From JAUYQR01 sp050632395 (GTDB lineage: Bacteria; Pseudomonadota; Alphaproteobacteria; Rhodobacterales; Rhodobacteraceae), in contig NZ_CP192600.1 of assembly GCF_050632395.1 (NCBI RefSeq), positions 682,001 through 746,000 of the forward strand: DNA of 64,000 nucleotides, given 5' to 3'. The notes under the pieces were generated by a model. That model did no database searches. It saw nothing but the letters and a program-made list of their open reading frames with translations, and had not been told where the DNA came from. How positions within the stretch are numbered: the first letter of the stretch is position 1; each line of letters begins with the position of its first letter. The translations under genes were made by a program, and so were the position numbers. This document shows, one piece after another, positions 25,419 to 34,079 of the stretch.

Positions 25419-26279
25419 ATGACCGATCCGTTTGACAGCCGCAAGACCCGTGCCGCAGCGTGGTTTCGCACCTTGCGCGACAGGATCGTGGCCGAGTTCG
25501 AACGGCTGGAGGATGAGTTCGGAACCGGCACGCCGGGCCGGTTCGAGGTGACGCCGACGGTGCGGGCCGATGGCGGCGGCGGGCTGATGAGCGTGATGCG
25601 CGGCGGGCGGGTGTTCGAGAAAGTGGGCGTCAATGTATCCGAGGTGCATGGCACCCTTGGCGAGCGGGCGCAGAAGGCGATGGCCGCGCGGGGGGTGCCC
25701 GGAATGGCGGAAGACCCGCGGTTCTGGGCCAGCGGGATTTCACTGGTCGCGCACATGGTCAACCCGCACAGCCCGGCGGTGCACATGAACACGCGGATGT
25801 TCTGGACGCCGGGGGCGGCGTGGTTCGGTGGCGGGGCGGATTTGAACCCGGCGATCGAATATGCCGAGGATACGGCGCATTTCCACGGGCAGATGCAGGC
25901 GGCTTGTGATGCGCATTCGCCGGAGTATTACGCGAAGTTCAAGGCGTGGGCGGATGAGTATTTCTTTGTCCCGCACCGGGGTCGGGCGCGGGGGGTTGGG
26001 GGTATCTTTTATGATGACCTGAACACCGGCGACTGGGAGGCGGATTTTGCGTTCACGCAGGCCGTCGGTTCTGCGTTCCTGCCGGCCTTCGTGCCGGTGA
26101 CGGAGCGGCGGCAGGGGACGGCGTGGAGCGAGGACGACCGGGAGCAGCAGTTGCGGCACCGGGGGCTTTATGCGGAGTACAACCTTGTCTACGACCGGGG
26201 CACCAAGTTCGGCCTGGAGACGGGGCATGATGCCAATGCGGTGCTGATGAGCCTGCCGCCCATCGCGAAGTGGTATTGA
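25419..26279 (+). CDS. hemF: Oxygen-dependent coproporphyrinogen III oxidase
   Basis: A 286-residue enzyme that makes protoporphyrinogen IX with O2, the aerobic counterpart of HemN. Family features include GVNVSEVHG, then WFGGGADLNP (135-144), and RGVGGIFYDDLN (about 191-202). Length matches the usual ~300. The ATG at 25419 is used; a TTG two codons earlier is possible. A GGGAG sequence lies upstream. One base after its stop the next small gene begins. Confidence 0.95.
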   Translation: MTDPFDSRKTRAAAWFRTLRDRIVAEFERLEDEFGTGTPGRFEVTPTVRADGGGGLMSVMRGGRVFEKVGVNVSEVHGTLGERAQKAMAARGVPGMAEDPRFWASGISLVAHMVNPHSPAVHMNTRMFWTPGAAWFGGGADLNPAIEYAEDTAHFHGQMQAACDAHSPEYYAKFKAWADEYFFVPHRGRARGVGGIFYDDLNTGDWEADFAFTQAVGSAFLPAFVPVTERRQGTAWSEDDREQQLRHRGLYAEYNLVYDRGTKFGLETGHDANAVLMSLPPIAKWY

Positions 26280-26280
26280 G

Positions 26281-26640
26281 ATGGCCGATATAGAGGTGAC
26301 GGCGGCCTATGGGTCGGTGGTCGAGGACGAGGGCCAGTTGTTCGTGGGCTTTGCCGAGGGTGAGGAGGAGGACGAGGGGTATGTCCTGTTCCGGCAGCCC
26401 GTTGAGGGCGGGCCGGTCTGGTTCGAGGTGACCGACGAGGCCTTCGGGGCGGAAGATGCCATCGAGGCGGTCGTGGCGGGGCCGGATGGGCTGACGATCA
26501 GCATCAGGCCGGAGAAGGCGGGGGCGCTGGGCTGGGCGTCTTCGGTGGCGGTGAGGATCAGGCCGGGGGCCGACGGACGGGACGAGGCTTTTGCCGCCCT
26601 GGCCGGGATGCTGGGGCCGCTTTGGCAGGTGGAGGACTAG
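26281..26640 (+). CDS. Conserved-looking small acidic protein downstream of hemF
   Basis: A 119-residue, strongly acidic cytoplasmic protein (no signal peptide or membrane segment) starting 1 bp after hemF, so almost certainly co-transcribed. It looks like a compact beta-rich fold: short strands FVGFAEG, YVLFRQPV, WFEVTDEA, LTISIRP. The early pattern, an acidic stretch then Y-V-L-F-R, recalls Imm10-type immunity domains, but this is only a visual likeness. Function unknown; no toxin gene is adjacent. Confidence 0.68.
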   Translation: MADIEVTAAYGSVVEDEGQLFVGFAEGEEEDEGYVLFRQPVEGGPVWFEVTDEAFGAEDAIEAVVAGPDGLTISIRPEKAGALGWASSVAVRIRPGADGRDEAFAALAGMLGPLWQVED

Positions 26641-26663
26641 CCTGTCCCACGGTGGGACAGGCT
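26639..26663. terminator. Hairpin between convergent small ORF and HxlR gene
   Basis: AGCCTGTCCCAC (26639-26650) and GTGGGACAGGCT (26652-26663) form a 12-bp near-perfect palindrome that starts inside the stop codon of the preceding gene. No T-run follows, so termination would be weak; it could serve both strands. Confidence 0.5.
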
Positions 26664-26719
26664 GTACGCCTTAATAAAATCAATGGCTTGAGGGGGAAGG
26701 TTAGGAGTTTCTTAACCGC

Positions 26720-27412
26720 TCACGCCACCCGCCGTTCGCCGGGGGCGAAGGGGCTGAGCTTCAGCCATTGCTGCATCGCGCGGGCAATGGCCGGGTCGCC
26801 GTCAAGCTGCACCTTGCCGGCGTCCACTTCGGCGCTGAGCCGCGCGACCCCCATCCAGATCGACGTCATGGTGCGCAGCGAACTGGTGACGAGAAGATCG
26901 ACATCGAATCCCGGATCGACACTGCACAAGTCGACATTGCCCGATTCGACCACCAGCCAGTAATTGCGCTGGGGCGGTGAAAGTTCGGGATACAGAAACT
27001 GTATCGTGCAGCGCCGTTTTGGCAGTGGATCGGTGGCAAGGTTGCGGCGCATGTCCCACATCAGAAGCGTGGGGTCGAGATTGCGCAGCGACAGGCGCGA
27101 TTCCACCCAGCGCTGGCCCCAGAAACCGATGCCCATGACGATCGGGCGCAAATCCTCGCCTGCTTCCGTGAGGTGGTATTCGAAGAGGCCGCCCGAGGTG
27201 GGCACCGTGCGCACCACACCCGCCAATTCCAGTTCCTTCAGGCGTTTCGACAACAGCGTGGGCGACATGCGGGGCAACCCCCGGCGCAGATCGTTGAAGC
27301 GGGTGCTGCCGCACAAAAGCTCGCGCAGGAGCACGACGGTCCAGCGGGAGCAGAGAACTTCGGCGGCCATCGAGACGGGGCAGAACTGGCCGTAGGTGGA
27401 CGACTCGGGCAT
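26720..27412 (-). CDS. HxlR-family regulator with C-terminal SCP2-like domain
   Basis: A 230-residue protein with an HxlR winged helix (about residues 8-105; CSRWTVVLLRELLCG, LPRMSPTLLSKRLKELE, YHLTEAGEDLRP) followed by an alpha/beta domain of the SCP2 sterol-carrier type (about 130-225), a known fusion that can bind a lipophilic ligand. A ligand-controlled repressor is the likely role. It diverges from an acyl-CoA dehydrogenase gene, the obvious candidate target; the 124 bp between them should hold the operator. Confidence 0.82.
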   Translation of the reverse strand: MPESSTYGQFCPVSMAAEVLCSRWTVVLLRELLCGSTRFNDLRRGLPRMSPTLLSKRLKELELAGVVRTVPTSGGLFEYHLTEAGEDLRPIVMGIGFWGQRWVESRLSLRNLDPTLLMWDMRRNLATDPLPKRRCTIQFLYPELSPPQRNYWLVVESGNVDLCSVDPGFDVDLLVTSSLRTMTSIWMGVARLSAEVDAGKVQLDGDPAIARAMQQWLKLSPFAPGERRVA

Positions 27413-27536
27413 GGTTCGATCCTTGTGCGAAGCCTTACCCTACCACCCGAGTGCCCTGCGCCCTAGTACAGTTCGTGGACTGGCCGGAGCGGCGCGGTTT
27501 GCGGAAGATGAGGGCATTCCAGAAAGGAGTGCAGCC

Positions 27537-28685
27537 ATGACATTGACAGCAGAACGACCGGTCGGGGCGACGTTTGATGCGGTGGCGATCGCCGAGAGCC
27601 TGAGCGAGCAGATCGCGGCCGGGGCGGCGGAGGCGGATGCCGAGGACCGCTTTGTCGCGGAAAATTACGCGCTGTTGAAAGGCGCGGGGCTGGTTGAGGC
27701 GGGCGTGCCGAAGGAACTGGGCGGCGGTGGCGCAGAGGTGCGCGAGTTGGCGGCGATGCTGCGGGTGCTGGCACGGTCTTGCGGATCGACCGCGCTGGCC
27801 TTTGCGATGCACACCCATCAGGTCGCGATTCCGGCATGGCGCTGGAAGTACCAGAAGGTTGCTGCGGTAGAGCCGCTGTTGAAGCGGATCGCGGCGGACA
27901 GGATCATCCTTCTGTCCAGCGGCGGGTCGGACTGGATCAACGGGTCGGGCGTGGCGCGAAAGGTTGAGGGCGGCTACCGGATTTCGGGGCGCAAGATCTT
28001 TACCTCGGGCGCGGCGGCGGGCGACGTGTTCATGACCGGCGCGGTGCTGGAGGAGGACGGGCAAAAGTACGTCCTGCATTTCGGCGCGTCGATGAAGGCG
28101 CCGGAGGTGAAGATCCTGGATACCTGGCACACGCTTGGCATGCGGGGCACCGGGTCGCACGACGTGGTGCTGGACGAACTGTTCGTGCCGGATGCCGGAG
28201 TTGCGCTGAAGCGCAAGGCGGGAGAGTGGCACCCCTTGTTCCACATCATCTCGACCATCGCGTTCCCGCTGATCTATGCGGCCTATCTTGGCGTGGCCGA
28301 CAGCGCATGCCGGATCGCGCTGGAGTTGGCGAAGAAACGGCCGATCACACATGACACGCGGGCCTTGGCCGGGAAGATGGTGACCGAGTTGCGCGGCGCC
28401 GAGGCGGCACATGAGACGATGCTTGCGGCGGTGGACCGCAATGCGCCGTCGGCGGACACCGTCAATGACGTGATGATGGGCAAGACGCTTGGGGCGGATC
28501 ATGCGATCCGGGCGGTGGAACTGGCGATGGAACTGGCAAGCGGGGCGGGGTTCTACCGCGCCGCCGGGCTGGAGCGGAGGTTCCGCGACATTCAGGGCGC
28601 GCGGTTCCACGCCATGCAACGCGGGCCGCAGTCGCAATACGCGGGCGCGCTGGCGTTGGGCGAATCCGTCGCGACGGTGTTCTGA
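27537..28685 (+). CDS. Acyl-CoA dehydrogenase family flavoprotein
   Basis: A 382-residue FAD enzyme with the usual three-part fold: helical N-terminal domain with ELGGGGAEVRELA, a middle beta domain with GRKIFTSGAA and LGMRGTGSHDVVLDELFVP, and a C-terminal helical bundle. Members oxidise acyl-CoA esters or act as flavin monooxygenases of the HpaA/DszC kind; I cannot see a clear catalytic Glu, so the reaction is open. The ATG at 27537 follows AAAGGAG. An upstream in-frame ATG would overlap the divergent HxlR gene. A hairpin shared with hemE ends the gene. Confidence 0.82.
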   Translation: MTLTAERPVGATFDAVAIAESLSEQIAAGAAEADAEDRFVAENYALLKGAGLVEAGVPKELGGGGAEVRELAAMLRVLARSCGSTALAFAMHTHQVAIPAWRWKYQKVAAVEPLLKRIAADRIILLSSGGSDWINGSGVARKVEGGYRISGRKIFTSGAAAGDVFMTGAVLEEDGQKYVLHFGASMKAPEVKILDTWHTLGMRGTGSHDVVLDELFVPDAGVALKRKAGEWHPLFHIISTIAFPLIYAAYLGVADSACRIALELAKKRPITHDTRALAGKMVTELRGAEAAHETMLAAVDRNAPSADTVNDVMMGKTLGADHAIRAVELAMELASGAGFYRAAGLERRFRDIQGARFHAMQRGPQSQYAGALALGESVATVF

Positions 28686-28690
28686 AGCCG

Positions 28691-28718
28691 GGTGCGCGGG
28701 GGTCAGACCCCGCGCACC
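28691..28718. terminator. 11-bp hairpin shared by the acyl-CoA dehydrogenase gene and hemE
   Basis: GGTGCGCGGGG (28691-28701) pairs exactly with CCCCGCGCACC (28708-28718) across a 6-nt loop. The hemE stop codon lies in the loop, so the last hemE codons form one arm. No T-tract is visible. Confidence 0.6.
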
Positions 28719-29731
28719 GTGTCGATCATCAGTTGCACGTTGTCGGGGTTGGCGTCGGGCGTGATGCCGTGGCCAAGGTTGAAGATGTGCGGGCCTTTGG
28801 AAAAGGCGCGCACGACATGCTGGGTGGCGGCCACCAGCGCCTGACCGCCGGTGACCATGTGTTCGGGCGCAAGGTTGCCCTGCACGCAGCCGTCGATCTG
28901 CACGTTGGCGGCGGCCCATTCCGGGCTGACGGAATTGTCGATCGCAACGCAATCGGCGCCGGTCTGGTGGCCAAAGCCGATGTAGCCCTGCCCCGCCTCG
29001 CGCGGGAAGGCGATGATTGGCACGTTGGGGTGACGGGCCTTCAACGCGCTGATGATGCGGGCGGTGGGGGCGGTGGCGAAATCGCGGAAATCCTGACCTT
29101 TGAGCGATCCTGCCCAGCTGTCGAACAGCTTGACGACCTCGGCCCCGGCCTCGATCTGGGCGGAGAGGTATTCGATGGTGGCCTCGGTGATGCGGTCGAT
29201 CAATGCCTCGAAGGTCGGGCGGTCGCTGTCTTTCAGGGCATGGGCGGCGGCCTGATCCTTTGATCCCTTGCCCGCGATCATGTAGGTGGCGACGGTCCAG
29301 GGCGCGCCGGCAAAGCCGATGAGGGTGGTTTCAGCCGGCAGTTCAGCGGCGAGGATGCGGACGGTTTCGTAGATCGGCGAGAGGGTGTCGTGGATCGCCT
29401 CGGTCGGTTTCAGGTTGGTGACCTGGCCCATCGTGGTGGTGGTTTCCATGCGCGGACCTTCGCCGGTTTCGAACCAGAGTTTGGGGCCAAGCGCTTGGGG
29501 AAGCAGAAGAATGTCGGCGAAAAGGATCGCCGCATCAAAGCCGTAGCGACGGATCGGCTGCAGCGTGACCTCGGCGGCAAGCTCTGGGTTGTAGCACAGC
29601 GACAGGAAATCGCCGGCTTGGGCGCGGGTGGCGCGGTATTCGGGCAGGTAGCGGCCGGCCTGACGCATCATCCAGATCGGCGGGGTGGGAAGAACCTCGC
29701 CCTTCAGGGCGCGCAGGATGGTTTTGGTCAT
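28703..29731 (-). CDS. hemE: Uroporphyrinogen decarboxylase
   Basis: A 342-residue cytoplasmic enzyme converting uroporphyrinogen III to coproporphyrinogen III, the branch shared by haem and, in phototrophs, bacteriochlorophyll control. The signature RQAGRYLPEYR (23-33) binds substrate carboxylates; GFAGAPWTVATYM is the second signature. Length is normal. It diverges from hemC over 94 bp that contain a PpsR/CrtJ-type site. Confidence 0.95.
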   Translation of the reverse strand: MTKTILRALKGEVLPTPPIWMMRQAGRYLPEYRATRAQAGDFLSLCYNPELAAEVTLQPIRRYGFDAAILFADILLLPQALGPKLWFETGEGPRMETTTTMGQVTNLKPTEAIHDTLSPIYETVRILAAELPAETTLIGFAGAPWTVATYMIAGKGSKDQAAAHALKDSDRPTFEALIDRITEATIEYLSAQIEAGAEVVKLFDSWAGSLKGQDFRDFATAPTARIISALKARHPNVPIIAFPREAGQGYIGFGHQTGADCVAIDNSVSPEWAAANVQIDGCVQGNLAPEHMVTGGQALVAATQHVVRAFSKGPHIFNLGHGITPDANPDNVQLMIDTVRGV

Positions 29732-29790
29732 GGCTGGCCTTTTTTCGGTTTGGCCAATGGGTCGGCTGGCGGGGCGGGCTTGTCAAGAGT

Positions 29791-29808
29791 TGTCAGGCCA
29801 AGATGACA
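29791..29808. promoter_or_regulatory. PpsR/CrtJ-type palindrome between hemE and hemC
   Basis: TGTCA-GGCCAAGA-TGACA fits the TGT-N12-ACA consensus with two extra symmetric bases per arm. Another TGTCA lies 10 bp upstream at 29781-29785. It ends 17 bp before the hemC start and lies 60 bp from the hemE start, where a repressor could control both. Confidence 0.6.
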
Positions 29809-29825
29809 GATGTAAGCCTGTGGCC

Positions 29826-30770
29826 ATGAGCGATGATTTGCCCCACCCCGCGCAGCCCTTGAAAATCGGAACCCGTGGTTCGCCGCTTGCGCTATGGCAG
29901 GCGCATGAGGTGCGGCGCTGCCTGATGGAGGCGTTCGCGCTGCCGCAGGACGCGTTCGAGATCTGCGTGATCAAGGTGCTGGGTGACCAGATCCTGGACA
30001 AGGCGCTGAAGGATATCGGCGGCAAGGGGCTGTTCACCCGCGAGATCGAGGAGGCGCTTCTGGCGGGTGGCATCGACATTGCGGTGCATTCGATGAAGGA
30101 CATGCCGACGATCCAGCCGGACGGGCTGGTGCTGGATTGCTACCTTAAGCGCGAGGACGTGCGCGATGCGTTCGTTTCGCCCACGGTGGCGACGCTGAGC
30201 GATTTGCCCTTGGGTGCGGTGGTCGGATCGTCAAGCTTGCGGCGGCGAGCGCAGCTTAGCCTGCGCCGGCCGGACCTTAAGCTGGTGGAGTTTCGCGGCA
30301 ACGTGCAGACCCGGATGAAGAAGCTCGAAGACGGGGTCGCGGTGGCGACGTTCCTGGCGATGGCGGGGCTGAACCGGCTCGGGATGACGCATATGGCGCG
30401 CGGACCGGTGGAGGTGAGTGAGATGCTGCCGGCGGTGGCGCAGGGTGCCATCGGGGTGGAGCGGCGGTCGGATGACGCGCGGGTGGCAAGGCTGCTGGCC
30501 GCCATTCACGACGGTCCCACGGGCGTGCGGTTGGCGGCGGAACGCGGGTATCTCGCGACGCTGGATGGCTCGTGCGAGACGCCCATCGCGGGGCTGGCGC
30601 TGATCGAGGGCGACCAGATGTGGCTCAGGGGCGAGATTTTGCGGCCTGACGGGTCGGAGGCGATCGAGGGCGAGCGGCGCGGGGCTGTGGCGGATGCGGC
30701 CGAGATCGGGCGCGGCCTGGCGGACGAGTTGCTGTCGCGCGCGCCGAAGGGGTTCTTCGCCTGGCATTAG
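29826..30770 (+). CDS. hemC: Hydroxymethylbilane synthase (porphobilinogen deaminase)
   Basis: A 314-residue enzyme that joins four porphobilinogens into hydroxymethylbilane. Cys250, in GSCETPIAG, carries the dipyrromethane cofactor. Substrate-binding arginines lie in SSSLRRRAQ and FRGNVQTR, and the catalytic Asp is in HSMKDMPT. The ATG at 29826 is chosen; the upstream in-frame stretch would run through the regulatory region. Divergent from hemE. Confidence 0.95.
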   Translation: MSDDLPHPAQPLKIGTRGSPLALWQAHEVRRCLMEAFALPQDAFEICVIKVLGDQILDKALKDIGGKGLFTREIEEALLAGGIDIAVHSMKDMPTIQPDGLVLDCYLKREDVRDAFVSPTVATLSDLPLGAVVGSSSLRRRAQLSLRRPDLKLVEFRGNVQTRMKKLEDGVAVATFLAMAGLNRLGMTHMARGPVEVSEMLPAVAQGAIGVERRSDDARVARLLAAIHDGPTGVRLAAERGYLATLDGSCETPIAGLALIEGDQMWLRGEILRPDGSEAIEGERRGAVADAAEIGRGLADELLSRAPKGFFAWH

Positions 30771-30790
30771 GCGCAAGGGCTCCTTGGGCT

Positions 30791-30840
30791 TCCTCTTCCT
30801 TAAATATCCCACGGGGGTGCGGGGGTGTGAAACCCCCGCT
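30791..30840 (-). repeat. Dispersed intergenic repeat, copy 1
   Basis: Read on the minus strand: a run of GGGGG, then TTTCACACCCCC, GCACCCCCG, TGGGATATTT and a purine-rich tail (AAGGAAGAGGA). It lies between the convergent ends of hemC and the ABC permease gene. The GGGGGTTTCACACCCCC part can fold into a hairpin. Other copies are at 34776, 42107 and 44500. Confidence 0.75.
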
Positions 30841-30848
30841 GCGCCGGG

Positions 30849-33350
30849 TCAGTCCTGCGCGCGCAACACCTGTGCCGGGCGCGCCGCCAAGGGGCGCCAT
30901 GCAAAGGCGAGGCCTGCCAGAAGGGTGGCGAGGATGCCGCCCACGATGATCGCGAAGGCCGAGACCGGCTCGAATCGGTAAGTGCCGTCCATCACGAAGG
31001 TCATCACCGCCCAGCCTGCCAGAGCGCCCGCAATGACTGCGACGGTGCCGGCTGCGGCGCCCATCAGGGCGGAGCGTAGCGCAAAACTCGTCAGGATGCG
31101 CGCGCGCGTGGCGCCGAGGGTTTTCAGGATTGCGGCCTCATACACGCGGGCGCGTTCGCCTGCTGCCGCCGCGCCGATCAGCACGATGAATCCGGTCAGC
31201 AGCGTTGCCGCGGCGGCCCAAGCGGTGGCGGTGGCGATGGCGCCGAGGGCTTCGGTCACGCGGTCGACGGCTTCGCGGATGCGGATGGCGGTGATGTTGG
31301 TCCAGGTTTTTGTCACGTCGCGCAAAATCTCTGCCTCGGCCTCGGGTGGGGCGTAGACGGTGGAGATGAAGGTGTGCGGCGCACCCGCGACAGCGGCGGG
31401 GTTCATCGAGATGACGAAGCCGATGCCGGCGGAGGAGAAATCAACCTCGCGGAACGAAGTGATGGTGGCGGTGATGTCGCGGCCAAGGATGTTGACGGTC
31501 AGCTTGTCACCGAGCTTGAGGCCGATCTCGTCGGCCTCTTCCTGCGCGAAGGATATCTGCGGATCGCCCGCGTAATCTTCGGGCCACCATGCGCCAGCAG
31601 TGATCTTGGTGCCTTCGGGCGGGGTGGCGGCGTAGGTCAGGCCACGGTCGCCGCGCACGACCCAGTGGTCGGTGACCTCGGACGCGGGCTTGCCGTTGAT
31701 CATGGTCACGACGCCGCGCAGCATGGCTGCACTTTCCACGTCGGTCACGGCGGGGTCAGCCTCCATGCGGGCGCGGAAGGCGTCGATCTGGTCGGGCTGG
31801 ATGTCGACGAAGAAGAAGGCGGGCGCGCGTTCTGGCAGGTCCTGGTCGATGGCGGCGCGGAGGTTCGCGTCGATCTGGCCTACGGCGGCGAGCACAGAGA
31901 GGCCGAGGCCGAGGGAGAGGATGACGCTGGTCGCTTCGGACCTTGCGCCGCCGATAGAGCCGAGAGCGAGACGCAGGGGCACCCGGCCACGGGCAAGGTG
32001 CGCGGTGCGGCGGGCAAGGCGGCGGAGGCCCCAGGCGGCGAGCGCGAGGACGAGGAGCGAGCCGAGGACGCCACCTGCGGCGCCAAGCGCGAGTTCCGGG
32101 ATGCCGGAGAGAAGGACCGCGCCGCCAATCAGGAGGATGGCGAGGCCGACGAGGGCGGCGATGTATCGCCCGTGGGGGCGGCCGCGCTGGCCTTCGCCGC
32201 CCCGGTAAAGCGCCGCGGCGCGGACGTTTTCGGTGCGCGCAAGTGGCCATAGGGTGAAGAGAAGGGCGGTGACGAGACCGTAGAACGCGGCCTCGATCAG
32301 CGGCATCGGCGCGACGGCGATATCGGCGGGGAAGGGCAGTTGCGCCTCGATCACCGGGGCGAGGAGGAGGGGGAGCCCTGCGCCAAGGATCAGGCCCGCA
32401 AGCGTGCCGACGAGGGCGAGGGCGAGAATCTGGGCAAGGTAGATGCGGAAAATCAGGCTGCCTTCGGCACCGATGGTTTTCAGCGTTGCGATGGTCGGTA
32501 TCTTGCCTTCGAGATAGGCGCGCACGGCGGCGGAGATGCCGACGCCGCCGACGGCAAGGCCGGCGAGGCCGACGAGCACGAGGAAGCTGCCGATCCGGTC
32601 GACGAAGTTTTCGATGCCGGGGGCGGCGCGGCGGCTGTCGGACCAGCTTATCCCCTTGTTGCGGAAGGTGTCTTCGGTGGTTGTCTTGAGGGTTTCAAGG
32701 TCGGCTCCGGGGGGGAGGGCGAGGCGGTATTCGGTCTCGTAGAGCGAGCCGGGGGCGAGGAGGCCGGACTGGGCCAGCGCCTCGGTGCGAATCAGGGTGC
32801 GGGGGCCGAGGGTAAAGCCGCCGGTGCTGTCGGGCTCGCGCAGGAGGGCGGCGGTCAGGCGGAAGGACTGGGTGCCAAGTGTGAAGGTGTCGCCGATCTT
32901 CAGGGACAGGCGGGAGATCAGGACGGGGTCAAGGACCGCGCCGGGGAGACCGTCCTTGGTGGCGAGGGCGTCGGCAAGCGGGATCGCCGGTTCAAGGGTG
33001 ACATTGCCGTAGAGCGGGTAGTTGGCGTCGACGGCCTTGATCTGGGTGAGGGCGGAGTCGCCTTCGATCACCGCCATCGAGCGGAAATCGACCACCTCGG
33101 AGCGGCGGGTGGCGATGCGGTCCATGTAGGCCAGTTCTTCGGCGTCGGCGAAGCGGTAGGTGAACTCCATCTGCGCGTCGCCGCCCAGAAGGACGGCGCC
33201 CTGGTCTTCGAGGCCGGACTGGATCGCGGCGCGCAGGGTGCCGACGGCGGCGATTGCGGCAACGCCGAGGGCGAGGCAGAGGAGGAATATGCGAAAGCCC
33301 TTGAGGCCGCCGCGGAGTTCGCGGCGCGCGATGCGGAGGGCGAGGCTCAT
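30849..33350 (-). CDS. FtsX-like ABC transporter permease, YbbP type
   Basis: An 833-residue inner-membrane permease built from two FtsX/MacB-like repeats: a helix at about residues 17-40, a large periplasmic domain, and clusters of helices near 255-420 and at the C terminus (about 700-825). The opening SLALRIARRELRGGLKG is typical of YbbP and similar exporters. With the overlapping ATPase it should form a lipid- or ligand-extruding mechanotransmission system; the substrate is unknown. I start at 33350, where ATG overlaps the ATPase stop by ATGA. Confidence 0.85.
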   Translation of the reverse strand: MSLALRIARRELRGGLKGFRIFLLCLALGVAAIAAVGTLRAAIQSGLEDQGAVLLGGDAQMEFTYRFADAEELAYMDRIATRRSEVVDFRSMAVIEGDSALTQIKAVDANYPLYGNVTLEPAIPLADALATKDGLPGAVLDPVLISRLSLKIGDTFTLGTQSFRLTAALLREPDSTGGFTLGPRTLIRTEALAQSGLLAPGSLYETEYRLALPPGADLETLKTTTEDTFRNKGISWSDSRRAAPGIENFVDRIGSFLVLVGLAGLAVGGVGISAAVRAYLEGKIPTIATLKTIGAEGSLIFRIYLAQILALALVGTLAGLILGAGLPLLLAPVIEAQLPFPADIAVAPMPLIEAAFYGLVTALLFTLWPLARTENVRAAALYRGGEGQRGRPHGRYIAALVGLAILLIGGAVLLSGIPELALGAAGGVLGSLLVLALAAWGLRRLARRTAHLARGRVPLRLALGSIGGARSEATSVILSLGLGLSVLAAVGQIDANLRAAIDQDLPERAPAFFFVDIQPDQIDAFRARMEADPAVTDVESAAMLRGVVTMINGKPASEVTDHWVVRGDRGLTYAATPPEGTKITAGAWWPEDYAGDPQISFAQEEADEIGLKLGDKLTVNILGRDITATITSFREVDFSSAGIGFVISMNPAAVAGAPHTFISTVYAPPEAEAEILRDVTKTWTNITAIRIREAVDRVTEALGAIATATAWAAAATLLTGFIVLIGAAAAGERARVYEAAILKTLGATRARILTSFALRSALMGAAAGTVAVIAGALAGWAVMTFVMDGTYRFEPVSAFAIIVGGILATLLAGLAFAWRPLAARPAQVLRAQD

Positions 33351-34039
33351 TCGGCGGCCGCTTTCAGTTCCGGGGCAAGGCGACCGTCGGCGAGGCGGAT
33401 CACGCGGTCGCACCGTTCGGCAAGTTCCGGGGCGTGAGTGACGAGGACGAGGGTGGCGCCGTGGCGGTCTCGGAGGGAAAAGAGGAGGTCCATGATCGCC
33501 TGGCCGTTGACGCCGTCGAGGTTGCCGGTGGGTTCATCAGCCAGAAGGATGGCGGGACGGGGGGCGGCGGCGCGGGCGAGGGCGACGCGCTGCTGTTCGC
33601 CGCCCGAAAGCTGCGAAGGGTAGTGGTTCATGCGCGAGCCAAGGCCGACGGAGGCCAATTCAGCCTCGGCCCGGGCGTAGGCGTCGGTCACATTCGCGAG
33701 TTCCATCGGCAAAGCCACGTTTTCAAGCGCGGTCATCGTCGGAATGAGGTGGAAGCTTTGGAACACCACCCCCATATTCCCCCTACGGAAGCGGGCGAGC
33801 GCGTCTTCGTCCATCGCGGTAAGATCCTGGCCAAGCGCGAGGACCGATCCGCCGGTGGCCCGTTCAAGCCCGCCCATGAGCATGAGGAGCGATGATTTGC
33901 CCGACCCCGATGGCCCGATGAGCCCGACCGTTTCGCCGCGCGAGATGGTGAGGGAGATGCCTTTCAGGATCTCGACCGGGCCGGCGTTGCCCTGGAGGGT
34001 CAGGCGCGCGTCGGTGAGCGCGAGGATCTGGTCGGTCAT
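33347..34039 (-). CDS. ABC transporter ATP-binding protein, YbbA/LolD type
   Basis: A 230-residue ATPase of the MacB/LolD/YbbA group. Walker A is GPSGSGKS, the signature is LSGGEQQRVALARA and Walker B is AILLADEPTGNLD, all intact. It overlaps the permease by 4 bp and diverges from tesA over 40 bp. The ybbA-ybbP-tesA arrangement is the same as in E. coli, which supports the YbbA assignment over LolD. Start at 34039 (MTDQILALTDA). Confidence 0.9.
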   Translation of the reverse strand: MTDQILALTDARLTLQGNAGPVEILKGISLTISRGETVGLIGPSGSGKSSLLMLMGGLERATGGSVLALGQDLTAMDEDALARFRRGNMGVVFQSFHLIPTMTALENVALPMELANVTDAYARAEAELASVGLGSRMNHYPSQLSGGEQQRVALARAAAPRPAILLADEPTGNLDGVNGQAIMDLLFSLRDRHGATLVLVTHAPELAERCDRVIRLADGRLAPELKAAAE

Positions 34040-34079
34040 TGGGTCTGTCCTTAAGGCCGTATATGAAAAGGCATATGGC

